NCBI RefSeq assembly: GCF_002884495.1
Contig: NZ_KZ614145.1
Coordinates: 2,122,423-2,186,422 of the forward strand
Source of the DNA: Rummeliibacillus pycnus
GTDB lineage: Bacteria > Bacillota > Bacilli > Bacillales_A > Planococcaceae
Length of the DNA stretch: 64,000 nt
Reading direction: 5' to 3'
Below, in pieces: positions 37,174-45,832 of the stretch. The translations under genes and the position numbers were made by a program. Numbering within the stretch: the stretch's first letter is position 1; each line of letters starts with the position of its first letter. The notes under the pieces were generated by a model. That model saw only the letters and a list, made by a program, of their open reading frames with translations. It was not told where the DNA came from and searched no databases.

Positions 37174-38232
37174 CTATTTTTCATCAATCATAGATGATGT
37201 AACATACGCAAGCAGTAATGCAGCTGTATTGCGTAGTGAATCGACATGAGTTCTTTCATAAGCATGAGAAGACTCAATTCCAGCACCAAATAAAGCATGA
37301 CGAACATCATATCCTGCTCGAATAGCTGCTGATGCGTCGGAGCCATAATATGGGTAGATATCTAATCTATAATCTATATCACTAGCTTTTGCGAGTGATA
37401 CTAATTGATGCGTTAATTCATAGTGATACGGACCACTTGAATCTTTTGCACAAATCGAAACCGTATATTCATCTGAAGCCTGTCCATCCCCAATTGCTCC
37501 CATGTCAACAGCGATATATTCCACTACTTCCGTAGGAATACTTGCATTACCACCATAACCAATTTCCTCATTATTTGAGATATAAAAATGTGTAGTATAT
37601 GGCAATTCAATTTTTTCAGTTGTTATCGTTTTTAGCAGTTGAAGCAATAAAGCGGTACTTGCTTTGTCATCAAGATGTCGAGATTTTACAAATCCCGTTT
37701 CTGTTACTTCAAATCGTGGATCAAATGAAACGAAATCACCTACTTCAATACCAATTGCTCGAGTATCATCAGCATTGAAGACTTTTTCATCTACACGCAC
37801 TTCAATATGTTCATCATTACGGGGTAACTCTCCTGCTCCTTTATACACATGTACAGAAGTTTCATGCATTAAAATTGTTCCTCGAACTTTCTTGCCCGAA
37901 GCAGTATGAATGATACAATATTCTCCTTCTACTGCATTCCAGTTAAAACCACCAATCATTGATAATCTTAATCGACCATTAGGTTTAATCTCTTTAACAA
38001 TTGCTCCAAGAGTATCCACATGTGCTGTGAGTAAACGATGTCGTTTATTGTTTTTTCCTGAGATTGTTACGATTAATGCACCTTTGTTGGTTTGTTTAAA
38101 TTGTACACCTATTTCTTCTAATAATCCTGAGATAAATTTCGTAATATCCATTGTATAACCTGAAGGACTCGCTATATTTGCTAATTTCCCTAGTAATTCA
38201 ACTGTTTCTTTTTCATTGAAATGATCTTTCAT
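37174..38232 (-). CDS. M42 family metallo-aminopeptidase
   Basis: 352 residues. The di-zinc site residues of the family are visible: H in LLTAHVDTLG, D in SRHLDDKAS, the glutamate pair in SNNEEIGYGG, D in VAVDMGAIG and a late H in ESSHAYERTH. M42 enzymes are cytosolic, self-assembling aminopeptidases (glutamyl/leucyl type). The ATG at 38232 is set by GGGAGG; the longer frame has no site. It ends 14 bases before murE, so the two may be co-transcribed. Confidence 0.85.
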   Translation of the reverse strand: MKDHFNEKETVELLGKLANIASPSGYTMDITKFISGLLEEIGVQFKQTNKGALIVTISGKNNKRHRLLTAHVDTLGAIVKEIKPNGRLRLSMIGGFNWNAVEGEYCIIHTASGKKVRGTILMHETSVHVYKGAGELPRNDEHIEVRVDEKVFNADDTRAIGIEVGDFVSFDPRFEVTETGFVKSRHLDDKASTALLLQLLKTITTEKIELPYTTHFYISNNEEIGYGGNASIPTEVVEYIAVDMGAIGDGQASDEYTVSICAKDSSGPYHYELTHQLVSLAKASDIDYRLDIYPYYGSDASAAIRAGYDVRHALFGAGIESSHAYERTHVDSLRNTAALLLAYVTSSMIDEK

Positions 38233-38279
38233 CACAAAGCCTCCCACTTATTACTTTTCATAATATCAAAATATGACAT

Positions 38280-38307
38280 TTTACGACAACGCTAAATCAT
38301 GTATGAT
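38280..38307 (+). promoter_or_regulatory. Candidate sigma-A promoter of the membrane histidine kinase
   Basis: TTTACG at 38280-38285, 16-base spacer, TATGAT at 38302-38307, 31 bases before the start codon. Confidence 0.45.
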
Positions 38308-38338
38308 GGTATTAATAACATTCTTTCGAGGTGTCTTT

Positions 38339-39916
38339 ATGCAGCACTCAACTGTTTTACAAAAAAGGAATCAATTCGTATTATTTATCCTAACAGCAAC
38401 AATTTTGATCTATACACTGGTTACCTTACTAGGATTACTTAATAATGAAATGCCTTTACTTATTATAGCTATTTTTTATTGTCTATTTATCTATATCCTA
38501 TCATGGTTAAAAGTAGACGGGCGACTAATATGTATCCTTCTAACCGCTGGTTTAAATGGTGTTGCGCTAGCGATTAACTTACAATCTAATTATACTCACC
38601 ATCTTATATATCTTATTCTACTACTTTTTATTCTAGCTTTATATCAATCATTTTGGTTAAATTTTTCAATGATGTTGGTTACGATGTTGGAGTTTTATTT
38701 ATTATTAAAATACCATTTTGACCAATTTTCACATTATTATAATCGATCCGACATCACTATTTTCTTTCTTGTTATTTGTTTTTTTGCAGTGATTGGTATT
38801 ATCCAAAGTATTTATATGAATTACAGTTGGAGAAAAGTGGAGCAAGAAGCGAATAATAAAGAACAAGCGTTATTATCGAAAGAAGGTTATCTTAAATTAT
38901 TCTTTGAAAATGCCAAGGATAGTATAGCTGTATTCGATTTAAATAATAATGTTATTGCGGTCAATCCTGCATTCGTAAAACTTTATGGTTGGTCTAAAGA
39001 AGAATGTATTGGCAAACCAATTCCTTTGGTACCTCCTGAAAATATGGATCAAGCTAATGACCGAATTCGTAGGCTACTAGAAGGCGAAAGTTTTGACCTT
39101 CTCGAAACAAAAGATATGAAAAAAGATGGCACATTTTTTGATGCAGAAATTACACTTTCTCCAATTATGGACTCACTAGGAAATATTATTGCAACATCTG
39201 TCATTACCCGTGATATTTCATATAAAAAAGAAGCTGAACAAATTCGAATCCAATCAGAGAAATTAAAAATGGCTGGCGAAATTGCAGCTGGAGTTGCACA
39301 TGAAATAAAAAATCCTTTAACTGTGATCTCAGGATTTGTACAAATGATGAAAGATAATTACAATTCACCATATAGTTATTATACAAATTTAATCGATTCT
39401 GAGATTGATCGAATTAATCTTATCATTAGTGAATTTCTAGTATTATCTAAACCAAATTCTATTAACCCAATAGATTTTAAGATTGATCAAGTCATATGTG
39501 ATATTTTGACATTATATAAACCTGAACTAAAAGCTAGAAACATTTCTCTATCAGAAAAATGGAATGCCAAAGATATTATCATTACTGGGGATGCCAATCA
39601 AATTAAACAAGTTTTTATCAATCTTATCAAAAATGCAGTAGAAGCTATTGAAAAAGACGGTAATATTACGCTTACCGTCGGAAAAACTTCTGAACATTTT
39701 TGTTCTATCAAAATTGAAGATACTGGCCTTGGAATGAAAAAGGAAGTAATTGATCATATTTTTGAACCATTCTACACGACTAAATCTGATGGAACAGGAT
39801 TAGGAATGATGATTACTGAGAAAATTATTCAAGAGCACTGTGGCCATATTGAAATTGATAGTACGTATGGCGAAGGCACAGAAATTACAATTTTTCTCCC
39901 ATTATCCGTTAAATAA
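38339..39916 (+). CDS. Membrane PAS sensor histidine kinase, orphan
   Basis: 525 residues. Six membrane segments (about 10-165) are followed by a PAS domain (about 185-300), HisKA with phospho-acceptor H321 (GVAHEIKNPLTVISGF) and HATPase with NLIKNAVEAI, DTGLGM and GTGLGMM. The six-segment sensor resembles KinB of the sporulation phosphorelay, with a PAS added. No response regulator gene is nearby, which fits a Spo0A-relay kinase. The ATG at 38339 follows GAGGTG; the longer frame has no site. Confidence 0.83.
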   Translation: MQHSTVLQKRNQFVLFILTATILIYTLVTLLGLLNNEMPLLIIAIFYCLFIYILSWLKVDGRLICILLTAGLNGVALAINLQSNYTHHLIYLILLLFILALYQSFWLNFSMMLVTMLEFYLLLKYHFDQFSHYYNRSDITIFFLVICFFAVIGIIQSIYMNYSWRKVEQEANNKEQALLSKEGYLKLFFENAKDSIAVFDLNNNVIAVNPAFVKLYGWSKEECIGKPIPLVPPENMDQANDRIRRLLEGESFDLLETKDMKKDGTFFDAEITLSPIMDSLGNIIATSVITRDISYKKEAEQIRIQSEKLKMAGEIAAGVAHEIKNPLTVISGFVQMMKDNYNSPYSYYTNLIDSEIDRINLIISEFLVLSKPNSINPIDFKIDQVICDILTLYKPELKARNISLSEKWNAKDIIITGDANQIKQVFINLIKNAVEAIEKDGNITLTVGKTSEHFCSIKIEDTGLGMKKEVIDHIFEPFYTTKSDGTGLGMMITEKIIQEHCGHIEIDSTYGEGTEITIFLPLSVK

Positions 39917-39993
39917 AGTGAAACTTCCATCGTGTGGTTCATCCTACTGATTAGTAATTGAACGAATCAGCCTTTTATGGGTAGATTTCACAC
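39913..39993 (+). repeat. Dispersed intergenic repeat, copy A
   Basis: Starts at the kinase stop codon with ATAAAGTGAAACTTCC and contains TAATTGAACGAATC and CTTTTA. A related copy lies at 41878-41960 in the same order and spacing. Confidence 0.5.
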
Positions 39994-40043
39994 GCCATTT
40001 CTTTTGAGCTTTCCTTATTCTAGAAGTGGGCCCATTGCATGAT

Positions 40044-40098
40044 AAAAAAAGGATTGTCCATCACTCATCTTCGGATGAGTGATGGGACAATCCTTTTC
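40044..40098. terminator. Strong bidirectional terminator between the kinase and aldehyde dehydrogenase genes
   Basis: A roughly 18-bp stem (GGATTGTCCATCACTCAT with its complement, one bulged G) closed by CTTCGG; A-run before and TTTT after, so it can act on both strands. Confidence 0.85.
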
Positions 40099-40190
40099 AT
40101 TTGCTTCACAAGTTGTGAGCGTCTATTGGTATTACCACATGACAAGATGACTTAGCTTGTCCAATAAAGCTGATCGAGCACCTTATGCTT

Positions 40191-41582
40191 TTATCGTAGA
40201 ATTGTTTTTACTAATTTCACTTTTTGTTTATATGGTGGAAATAGTAAGTTATTAGCTAATTTCGTGGATTTTTTTAATATTGATTTTGGATGAGTAAAAC
40301 ATTCAAAGCTTGCTTTTCCATGGTAATTATGTACTCCTGAAGTACCTACACCTCCGAATGGGAGATGGATGTTTGCAACATGAGTAATGGTATCATTTAT
40401 ACATCCTCCACCAAATGGTAACTCATCTAAGAAAAAATGGATTGCTTTTTCTGTTTCAGAGAAAAAATATGCAGCAAGTGGTTTTGGTTTTTGTCGAATT
40501 TGATGAATGACTTGGCGTAAATCATCATAAACTAGTATTGGCATAATTGGACCGAAAATTTCGTCTTCCATAATGGGACTACTCCAAGTAATATCTTGTA
40601 AAATAGTTGGTTCAATATATAAGTCAGCACGATCTGTTTGACCACCAAATAGTATATGATCTTGCTCTTTGTCTAACAAATCTGTTAAGCGATCAAACTG
40701 TTTGGTATTTATGATTCGGCCAAAATCAGCGCTTTCTTGTGCATTTTTGCCATAGAATTTTTGCAACGTCTTCTTTAAATGTCTGATAAACGACACTTTT
40801 ACAGACTCATGGACAAGCACATAATCAGGTGCTACGCATGTTTGACCAGCATTTGTAAATTTGCCCCAAGCAAGTCGTTTTACAGCTACTTCTATATTTG
40901 CAGTTTGATCAACAATTGCAGGGCTTTTTCCGCCAAGTTCCAATGTATAAGGTGTTAATCGTTCAGCACAGGCTTTTGCCACAATTTTCCCTACAGCTAC
41001 ACTCCCAGTAAAGAAAATATAGTCAAATGAAGCATGAATAAGTGCTGTAGTTTCTTCAACTTCACCTTCTACAACGCGAATATATCTTTCCTCAAATGTT
41101 TCTCGAATAATTTTCTTTAGTATTTCTGCTGTATGAGGTGCTGATTCAGAAGGCTTGACAATTGCAGTATTCCCACCAATAATAGCCCCAATTAATGGCT
41201 CCATCACAAGTTGAAATGGATAATTATAAGGTCCAATTATTAATGTTACACCATAAGGTTCCCTTACAACAAAGCTCTTAGCAGGTTGTAAATGAAGTGG
41301 TGTGGGAACTGCAACTGGATGCATCCAATCCTCTAAATATTTTTGTATATGGCTAATGCTTTCTAAAACCAATCCTACTTCTGTAGAATAGGCTTCAAAC
41401 TCATTCTTATGCAGATCTTCATACAAAGCCTGCATAATTTCCTTTTCATAATGACTGATAGAACCCTTCAGTTTTCTTAACTGTTCTTTTCGAAATTCAA
41501 TCTTCTTGGTAGCGCCTGAAAAAAAATAATTACGCTGCTCAGCTATCATAAACTCTACATCTTGTGCAGTAAAATTCGCCAT
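40191..41582 (-). CDS. Aldehyde dehydrogenase (YwdH/fatty-aldehyde type)
   Basis: 463 residues, the short class 3-like form. Conserved features are the Rossmann stretch FFTGSVAVGK, the catalytic glutamate in LELGGKSPAIVD and the catalytic cysteine in NAGQTCVAPDYVL. A C-terminal basic, hydrophobic tail (LLFPPYKQKVKLVKTIL) is seen in YwdH and fatty-aldehyde dehydrogenases. It oxidises aldehydes to acids with NAD(P). ATG follows AAAGGAGG. Substrate unknown. Confidence 0.87.
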   Translation of the reverse strand: MANFTAQDVEFMIAEQRNYFFSGATKKIEFRKEQLRKLKGSISHYEKEIMQALYEDLHKNEFEAYSTEVGLVLESISHIQKYLEDWMHPVAVPTPLHLQPAKSFVVREPYGVTLIIGPYNYPFQLVMEPLIGAIIGGNTAIVKPSESAPHTAEILKKIIRETFEERYIRVVEGEVEETTALIHASFDYIFFTGSVAVGKIVAKACAERLTPYTLELGGKSPAIVDQTANIEVAVKRLAWGKFTNAGQTCVAPDYVLVHESVKVSFIRHLKKTLQKFYGKNAQESADFGRIINTKQFDRLTDLLDKEQDHILFGGQTDRADLYIEPTILQDITWSSPIMEDEIFGPIMPILVYDDLRQVIHQIRQKPKPLAAYFFSETEKAIHFFLDELPFGGGCINDTITHVANIHLPFGGVGTSGVHNYHGKASFECFTHPKSILKKSTKLANNLLFPPYKQKVKLVKTILR

Positions 41583-41728
41583 AAATATCCTCCTTTAACG
41601 TATAAAAAAGGTGTAGTCACCCATACTATTTTCAGCTACATAGCATGTTGATTTGCCAGCACGTACTGTCTTTTTCAAATTGTACCATTTGTGAATTTTG
41701 AATTCTACTCGCGAAGGGAGAAACGACG

Positions 41729-41881
41729 ATGTTAAAAACAGAAACTTGGTGGGAATCACTATTTTCAGGAGATTTGTCTATTGGTATCTCATTGGAGCGT
41801 CAACATGAATTAGATAATGAAGAATTCTTGTATTTAAAAAATTTAAATGAAGAAAATTTTAAAGAGGGACCCTCAACATAA
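41729..41881 (+). CDS. Small ORF of 50 residues, unknown
   Basis: ATG with GAAGGGAG eight bases upstream and a 50-codon frame, MLKTETWWESLFSG..., acidic, with no membrane segment. I recognise no family. It lies alone between two divergent genes, and its stop codon sits at the start of a dispersed intergenic repeat. The ribosome binding site is good, but there is no independent evidence of coding. Confidence 0.45.
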   Translation: MLKTETWWESLFSGDLSIGISLERQHELDNEEFLYLKNLNEENFKEGPST

Positions 41882-41960
41882 AGTGGAACTTCCTAGTAGG
41901 GTTTTCTTTATCCCCATGGCTGGTTAATTGAACGAATCGTACTTTTACAGGCAGGTATCC
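41878..41960 (+). repeat. Dispersed intergenic repeat, copy B
   Basis: ATAAAGTGGAACTTCC, then TAATTGAACGAATC, CTTTTA and GGCAGGTATCC; related to 39913-39993. Both copies begin exactly at the TAA stop of the upstream ORF. Confidence 0.5.
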
Positions 41961-42061
41961 CCAACGTATTCTCTCTGCTTATTTCTCAATCTTCAGGTTG
42001 GATCTTATACCTGTTAATCAGGACAACAATTGTTTCTACATTTCCATCTTTTTATTTTCGG

Positions 42062-42099
42062 GTATGTATACGGTAAATGCCCGTATACATACTTTTTTA
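42062..42099 (+). promoter_or_regulatory. Perfect palindrome with T-run in the yhgE leader
   Basis: GTATGTATACGG (42062-42073) and its exact complement (42081-42092) with a seven-base loop, followed by TTTTTT. It has the form of an intrinsic terminator but lies only 25 bases before the yhgE start, so it could be an attenuator, or a TetR-type operator, or the end of an upstream transcript. Confidence 0.55.
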
Positions 42100-42123
42100 T
42101 TCATCAAGAAAGGTGGAACATCA

Positions 42124-44292
42124 ATGAGTAACATTTGGAGAATTTATCTAAACGATTTAAAAAGTATCCGAACAAATTGGGTATCAGCTATCATAATATC
42201 TGGTCTTATCATATTGCCATCCCTTTACGCATGGTTGAATATTGCTGCTTCCTGGAATCCCTATGGACATACAAATCAAATTCCAGTTGGAATTGTCAAC
42301 GAAGATACTGGAGCAACCGTACAAGGAAAGACGTTTAATGCAGGTAACGAACTAATTAGCCAATTACAAAATAATCATGACATGGATTGGCAATTTACCA
42401 ATCGTCAAAAAGCAATCGAACAGTTAAATAATGGTGACTATTTTTCTGTCATCATTATCCCTAATAATTTCTCGCATGATTTAGCTTCTGTAGTAAATTA
42501 TAATCCTCATAAAGCCCAACTTGAGTATTATGTAAATGAAAAGATTAATTCAATCGCACCTAAAATTACTAGCAAGGGTGCTAGTGTACTTGTTGAATCA
42601 ATGAGTAGCCAATTTATCGGGACAGTTAATGAAATCATTTTTGATATGTTTAATCGCATTGGTATCGAAATGAAGAGGGATTTACCCGATATTGAAAAAT
42701 TCAGGGATGTTGTTTTTGCACTTGAAAATGATTTGCCAACGATATATAAAAAATTAGAAACTGCTCAGCAGAATATAAATGATGCTAGTCAAATTATTTA
42801 TTTTGCAAAAAAGGAAATTCCTAAAACTAAGTCTTTAACCTCACAAGGACTAACTACTGTCAATGATACACTTAGTTTCATCAATCAAGCCGAGACGCAA
42901 CTAAACACAATTAGTCCTCAAGTCAAAAAAGATATGCAAACCGTACAGGAAATTGCAACAAATGCTAACAAATTTCTAACCCAGTTAAATCAGGAAAATA
43001 TTAGTTTTACAGAAATTAAAGCTGTGAAAAAAAACTTGGATACACAAGTTTCAGATGCAATTGATAAAGTCTCTTCACTCAACCAGCTACTACTTTCACT
43101 TAAACAATACAATCTAGAAAATAATATTGCTACAAATACAAATACTTTAGATCAAGCATTATCTCAAACAGAAGAAACTAGAAATTTATTAAACGACGCA
43201 CAAACAACTGCACGTAAAATAGATGCAAATTTTAGAAATAAAGAACAAGAAATTATCAATACGATGAATCAATTACAACAAATCGCTTCACGTACATCTA
43301 CTGGATTAGATCGTTTTATGCAAGAATATACGACAACTATAGAACCGACAATCTATGAACAAGTCAATCGCGCAAAACAAACATTACTTAGTGCAAAAGG
43401 AGTTCTTACAGACTTACAGGGAACATTACCTAAGGTAGAAAACCTCCTCAATAATACAGATGGATTTATTAGTGATACACAAAAAGGCTTAAGAACTTTT
43501 ATTGGTGAATATCCATATATTTATGACAGAGTACACAGATTAGCTAATAAAATTCGTATTTTCGAAAAAGAGACAAATTTAAATAATATTATTCAATTAT
43601 TAATCAATAATCCGCTTGCTGAAAAATCATTCTTTGAAGAACCCATTAAGATGAATGAACATCGCGTTTTCCCCATAGAGAACTATGGTACTGGTATGAC
43701 ACCATTTTATTCAGTATTAGCTATATGGGTTGGCTGTCTTTTGTTAATTTCACTTTTATCTGTTGATACAAAGCAAGAAGATCATTTTGAGATTCGGGAA
43801 GTATATTTTGGAAAACTGCTTACTTTTTGGACTATAGGGATTATACAAACGATTATTATTGTTTTAGGTGATATTTTTATTTTAAAAGTATCTGCATATG
43901 ATCCGATTTGGTTTATTGTATTTGGTTTATTTATAAGCCTTGTCTTTATGTCAATTGTCTATACACTTGTTTCAGTATTTGGAGATGTAGGAAAGGCCTT
44001 AGCAATTATTTTGCTTGTTCTACAACTTGCTGGGTCAGGTGGAACATACCCAGTAGTTCTTTTACCTAAGTTTTTTCAATTCATAAATCCATTTCTTCCA
44101 TTTACTTATGCTATTTCATTAGCCAGAGAAGCTATTGGGGGTATTATTTGGTCAAAGGTTACACATGATTTAATTTTTTTATTTTTAGTATTGATTGTCG
44201 TCTTATTATTCGGAAGTATTTTCAAAAAACAATTACGCAAATTAACACAAAAAATGTTACGAAAATCAAGAGAATCTGGCCTTTTTCATTAG
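42124..44292 (+). CDS. yhgE: YhgE/Pip-type ABC-2 membrane protein
   Basis: 722 residues. One N-terminal membrane segment (about 20-40, SAIIISGLIILPSLYAWLNIAASWNPYG) begins a large extracytoplasmic region with long coiled-coil stretches (about 180-500), then five membrane segments fill the C-terminal third. This is the YhgE/Pip layout, related to phage infection protein and to ESX/type VII-linked EsaA. A transport role is assumed; the substrate is unknown. The ATG at 42124 follows AAAGGTGG. No TetR gene is adjacent, although yhgE homologues often have one. Confidence 0.85.
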   Translation: MSNIWRIYLNDLKSIRTNWVSAIIISGLIILPSLYAWLNIAASWNPYGHTNQIPVGIVNEDTGATVQGKTFNAGNELISQLQNNHDMDWQFTNRQKAIEQLNNGDYFSVIIIPNNFSHDLASVVNYNPHKAQLEYYVNEKINSIAPKITSKGASVLVESMSSQFIGTVNEIIFDMFNRIGIEMKRDLPDIEKFRDVVFALENDLPTIYKKLETAQQNINDASQIIYFAKKEIPKTKSLTSQGLTTVNDTLSFINQAETQLNTISPQVKKDMQTVQEIATNANKFLTQLNQENISFTEIKAVKKNLDTQVSDAIDKVSSLNQLLLSLKQYNLENNIATNTNTLDQALSQTEETRNLLNDAQTTARKIDANFRNKEQEIINTMNQLQQIASRTSTGLDRFMQEYTTTIEPTIYEQVNRAKQTLLSAKGVLTDLQGTLPKVENLLNNTDGFISDTQKGLRTFIGEYPYIYDRVHRLANKIRIFEKETNLNNIIQLLINNPLAEKSFFEEPIKMNEHRVFPIENYGTGMTPFYSVLAIWVGCLLLISLLSVDTKQEDHFEIREVYFGKLLTFWTIGIIQTIIIVLGDIFILKVSAYDPIWFIVFGLFISLVFMSIVYTLVSVFGDVGKALAIILLVLQLAGSGGTYPVVLLPKFFQFINPFLPFTYAISLAREAIGGIIWSKVTHDLIFLFLVLIVVLLFGSIFKKQLRKLTQKMLRKSRESGLFH

Positions 44293-44363
44293 GTTTTATT
44301 AAAAGAAACCTGATGTAGCGTTAAGATCATGTAATACCTTATTAAATTATCTTAGTAAAAATC

Positions 44364-44391
44364 TTGTCTTTTTCAAAATTTCTAGTATAAT
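44364..44391 (+). promoter_or_regulatory. Promoter of the structured RNA at 44.4 kb
   Basis: TTGTCT at 44364-44369, 16-base spacer, perfect TATAAT at 44386-44391. The first hairpin of the RNA starts eight bases downstream. Confidence 0.6.
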
Positions 44392-44397
44392 ATTATC

Positions 44398-44516
44398 TTA
44401 GGTGCCAAACCTATGTGATCGTTACTTGTAATGATCACAAAAAAGTATTCCTTTACGGCACGGATTGCCGGGAATACTTTTTCTTATGAGCAGGCAGATG
44501 AGCGCCTGCTTTTTTT
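44398..44516 (+). ncRNA. Unassigned structured RNA with tandem terminators
   Basis: About 119 bases with four hairpins in a row: TAGGT/ACCTA (44399-44413), GTGATCGTTA/TAATGATCAC (44415-44438), AAAAGTATTCC/GGAATACTTTT with an inner CGGCA/TGCCG helix (44441-44481), and AGCAGGC/GCCTGCT followed by seven T (44489-44516). A promoter precedes it, and no start codon with a ribosome binding site or gene follows on this strand, so it looks like a free small RNA. I do not recognise it as any riboswitch or sRNA family. Confidence 0.6.
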
Positions 44517-44520
44517 ATTC

Positions 44521-44703
44521 AAAAGGCAGATCCAAAAGGCAGATTTATTAGATTTTGTAGACTCTCTCCTAAACAAGTAACACCCCAAACTTTCTAACAA
44601 AATACTTTTCCTATATAACAACTGTTCATTCGATACATATTACCTTTTATATATTTTAACGTTGATATTATGAATTTTTTCGTGACCAAAAGGCGGCAGA
44701 TTA
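44521..44703 (+). repeat. Repeated GGCAGAT motif downstream of the RNA
   Basis: AAAAGGCAGATC at 44521-44532 and CAAAAGGCAGAT at 44533-44544 are a tandem repeat; AAAAGGCGGCAGAT recurs near 44688-44701, followed by a GCTGCCT arm that can pair with it. The same AGGCAGAT is in the last hairpin of the RNA at 44492. The rest of this gap up to the pit terminator holds nothing I recognise. Confidence 0.5.
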
Positions 44704-44761
44704 TATAAAGCTGCCTCTAGAACAAAGCATAATGATCAGAGCATTTTCTAAAAAAGCCAAA

Positions 44762-44813
44762 CAAAAAACTGCCTACAGCTAAAGGTTATAGCTGTAAGAC
44801 AGTTATTGAAAGT
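44762..44813 (-). terminator. Terminator after pit
   Basis: AACTGTCTTACAGCT/AGCTGTAGGCAGTT stem (small internal mismatch), then TTTTTTG on the minus strand. Confidence 0.75.
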
Positions 44814-44816
44814 TAA

Positions 44817-45815
44817 TTAGAAAATCATATTTAAAAAGAAGTAACAAATTGCAGCTAAAACTGCTGCTGTTGGCATGGTAATAATCCAAGTCAAGACAAT
44901 TTTACGTGCCACGCCCCATTTAACACCTTTTACTCGTTGCGCAGAACCTACCCCCATAATAGCAGAAGAAATAACATGTGTAGTACTTACAGGTAAATGA
45001 ATTAAAGTTGCTCCAAAAATGACAGATGCTGAAGCTAAATCTGCTGCTGCGCCATTTATAGGTCGTAATTTCATAATTTTACCACCAACTGTTTTGATGA
45101 TTTTATAACCACCAATTGAAGTACCTAGCCCCATTGCAGTAGCTGCTGCGATTCGAACCCAACTTTGAATATCATCCCCTGTTTGCCATCCAGCTGCTAT
45201 GAGAGCCATTGTCATAATTCCCATAGCCTTTTGCGCATCATTCGTACCATGAGTAAAGGATTGGATTGCTGCGGTACAAATTTGTAGTAAGCGAATTCCT
45301 TTATTCGTTTTATAGAGATTCGCTTTTCTAAATAGCACTTTAAATAAAGACATCATCAGGAAACCTGCTACAATTGCGATGAATGGTGATAATAATAGAG
45401 CTTCTAGAATTTTAATAAATCCACTATAATTTAATATTCCGAATCCTGCAGCTGCAATAGCTGAACCTGCGATAGCTCCAATGATCGCATGTGAAGAACT
45501 AGATGGAATACCGTAATACCAAGTGATTAAATTCCAGATAATTGCTGCTATTAATCCCGCTAAAATGACAACAGAGCCATTGGATAAAGCAAATGGATCG
45601 ACAATATCTTTTGTAATAGCTTTTGCTACACCGGTAAAAGTAATTGCTCCTATAAAGTTCATCGTTGCTGCTAGAATAACAGCAGCTTTTGGTGGAAGTG
45701 CTCTTGTTGAAACGGAAGTTGCAATAGCATTAGCTGTATCGTGAAAACCATTGATAAAGTCAAAAGTCAAAGCGAAAATTACGACTAAAACGGTCAGTAC
45801 AATTATTGAATCCAT
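44817..45815 (-). CDS. pit: Low-affinity inorganic phosphate transporter (PiT)
   Basis: 332 residues with about ten membrane segments. The duplicated PiT signature is clear: FDFINGFHDTANAIATS near the N-terminus and FTHGTNDAQKAMGIM in the second half, with GTSIGGYKIIKTVG after it. PiT carriers import metal-phosphate complexes using a cation gradient. It follows the DUF47 gene by 17 bases, the ykaA-pit arrangement of B. subtilis, and its own terminator follows. Confidence 0.92.
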   Translation of the reverse strand: MDSIIVLTVLVVIFALTFDFINGFHDTANAIATSVSTRALPPKAAVILAATMNFIGAITFTGVAKAITKDIVDPFALSNGSVVILAGLIAAIIWNLITWYYGIPSSSSHAIIGAIAGSAIAAAGFGILNYSGFIKILEALLLSPFIAIVAGFLMMSLFKVLFRKANLYKTNKGIRLLQICTAAIQSFTHGTNDAQKAMGIMTMALIAAGWQTGDDIQSWVRIAAATAMGLGTSIGGYKIIKTVGGKIMKLRPINGAAADLASASVIFGATLIHLPVSTTHVISSAIMGVGSAQRVKGVKWGVARKIVLTWIITMPTAAVLAAICYFFLNMIF

Positions 45816-45832
45816 TCGTTACCATTCGCTCC

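Noticed and set aside
44398-44481. Unassigned RNA as a c-di-GMP, ZTP, preQ1 or guanidine riboswitch
   Set aside because: Conserved cores of these classes are missing and no gene follows in the same direction.
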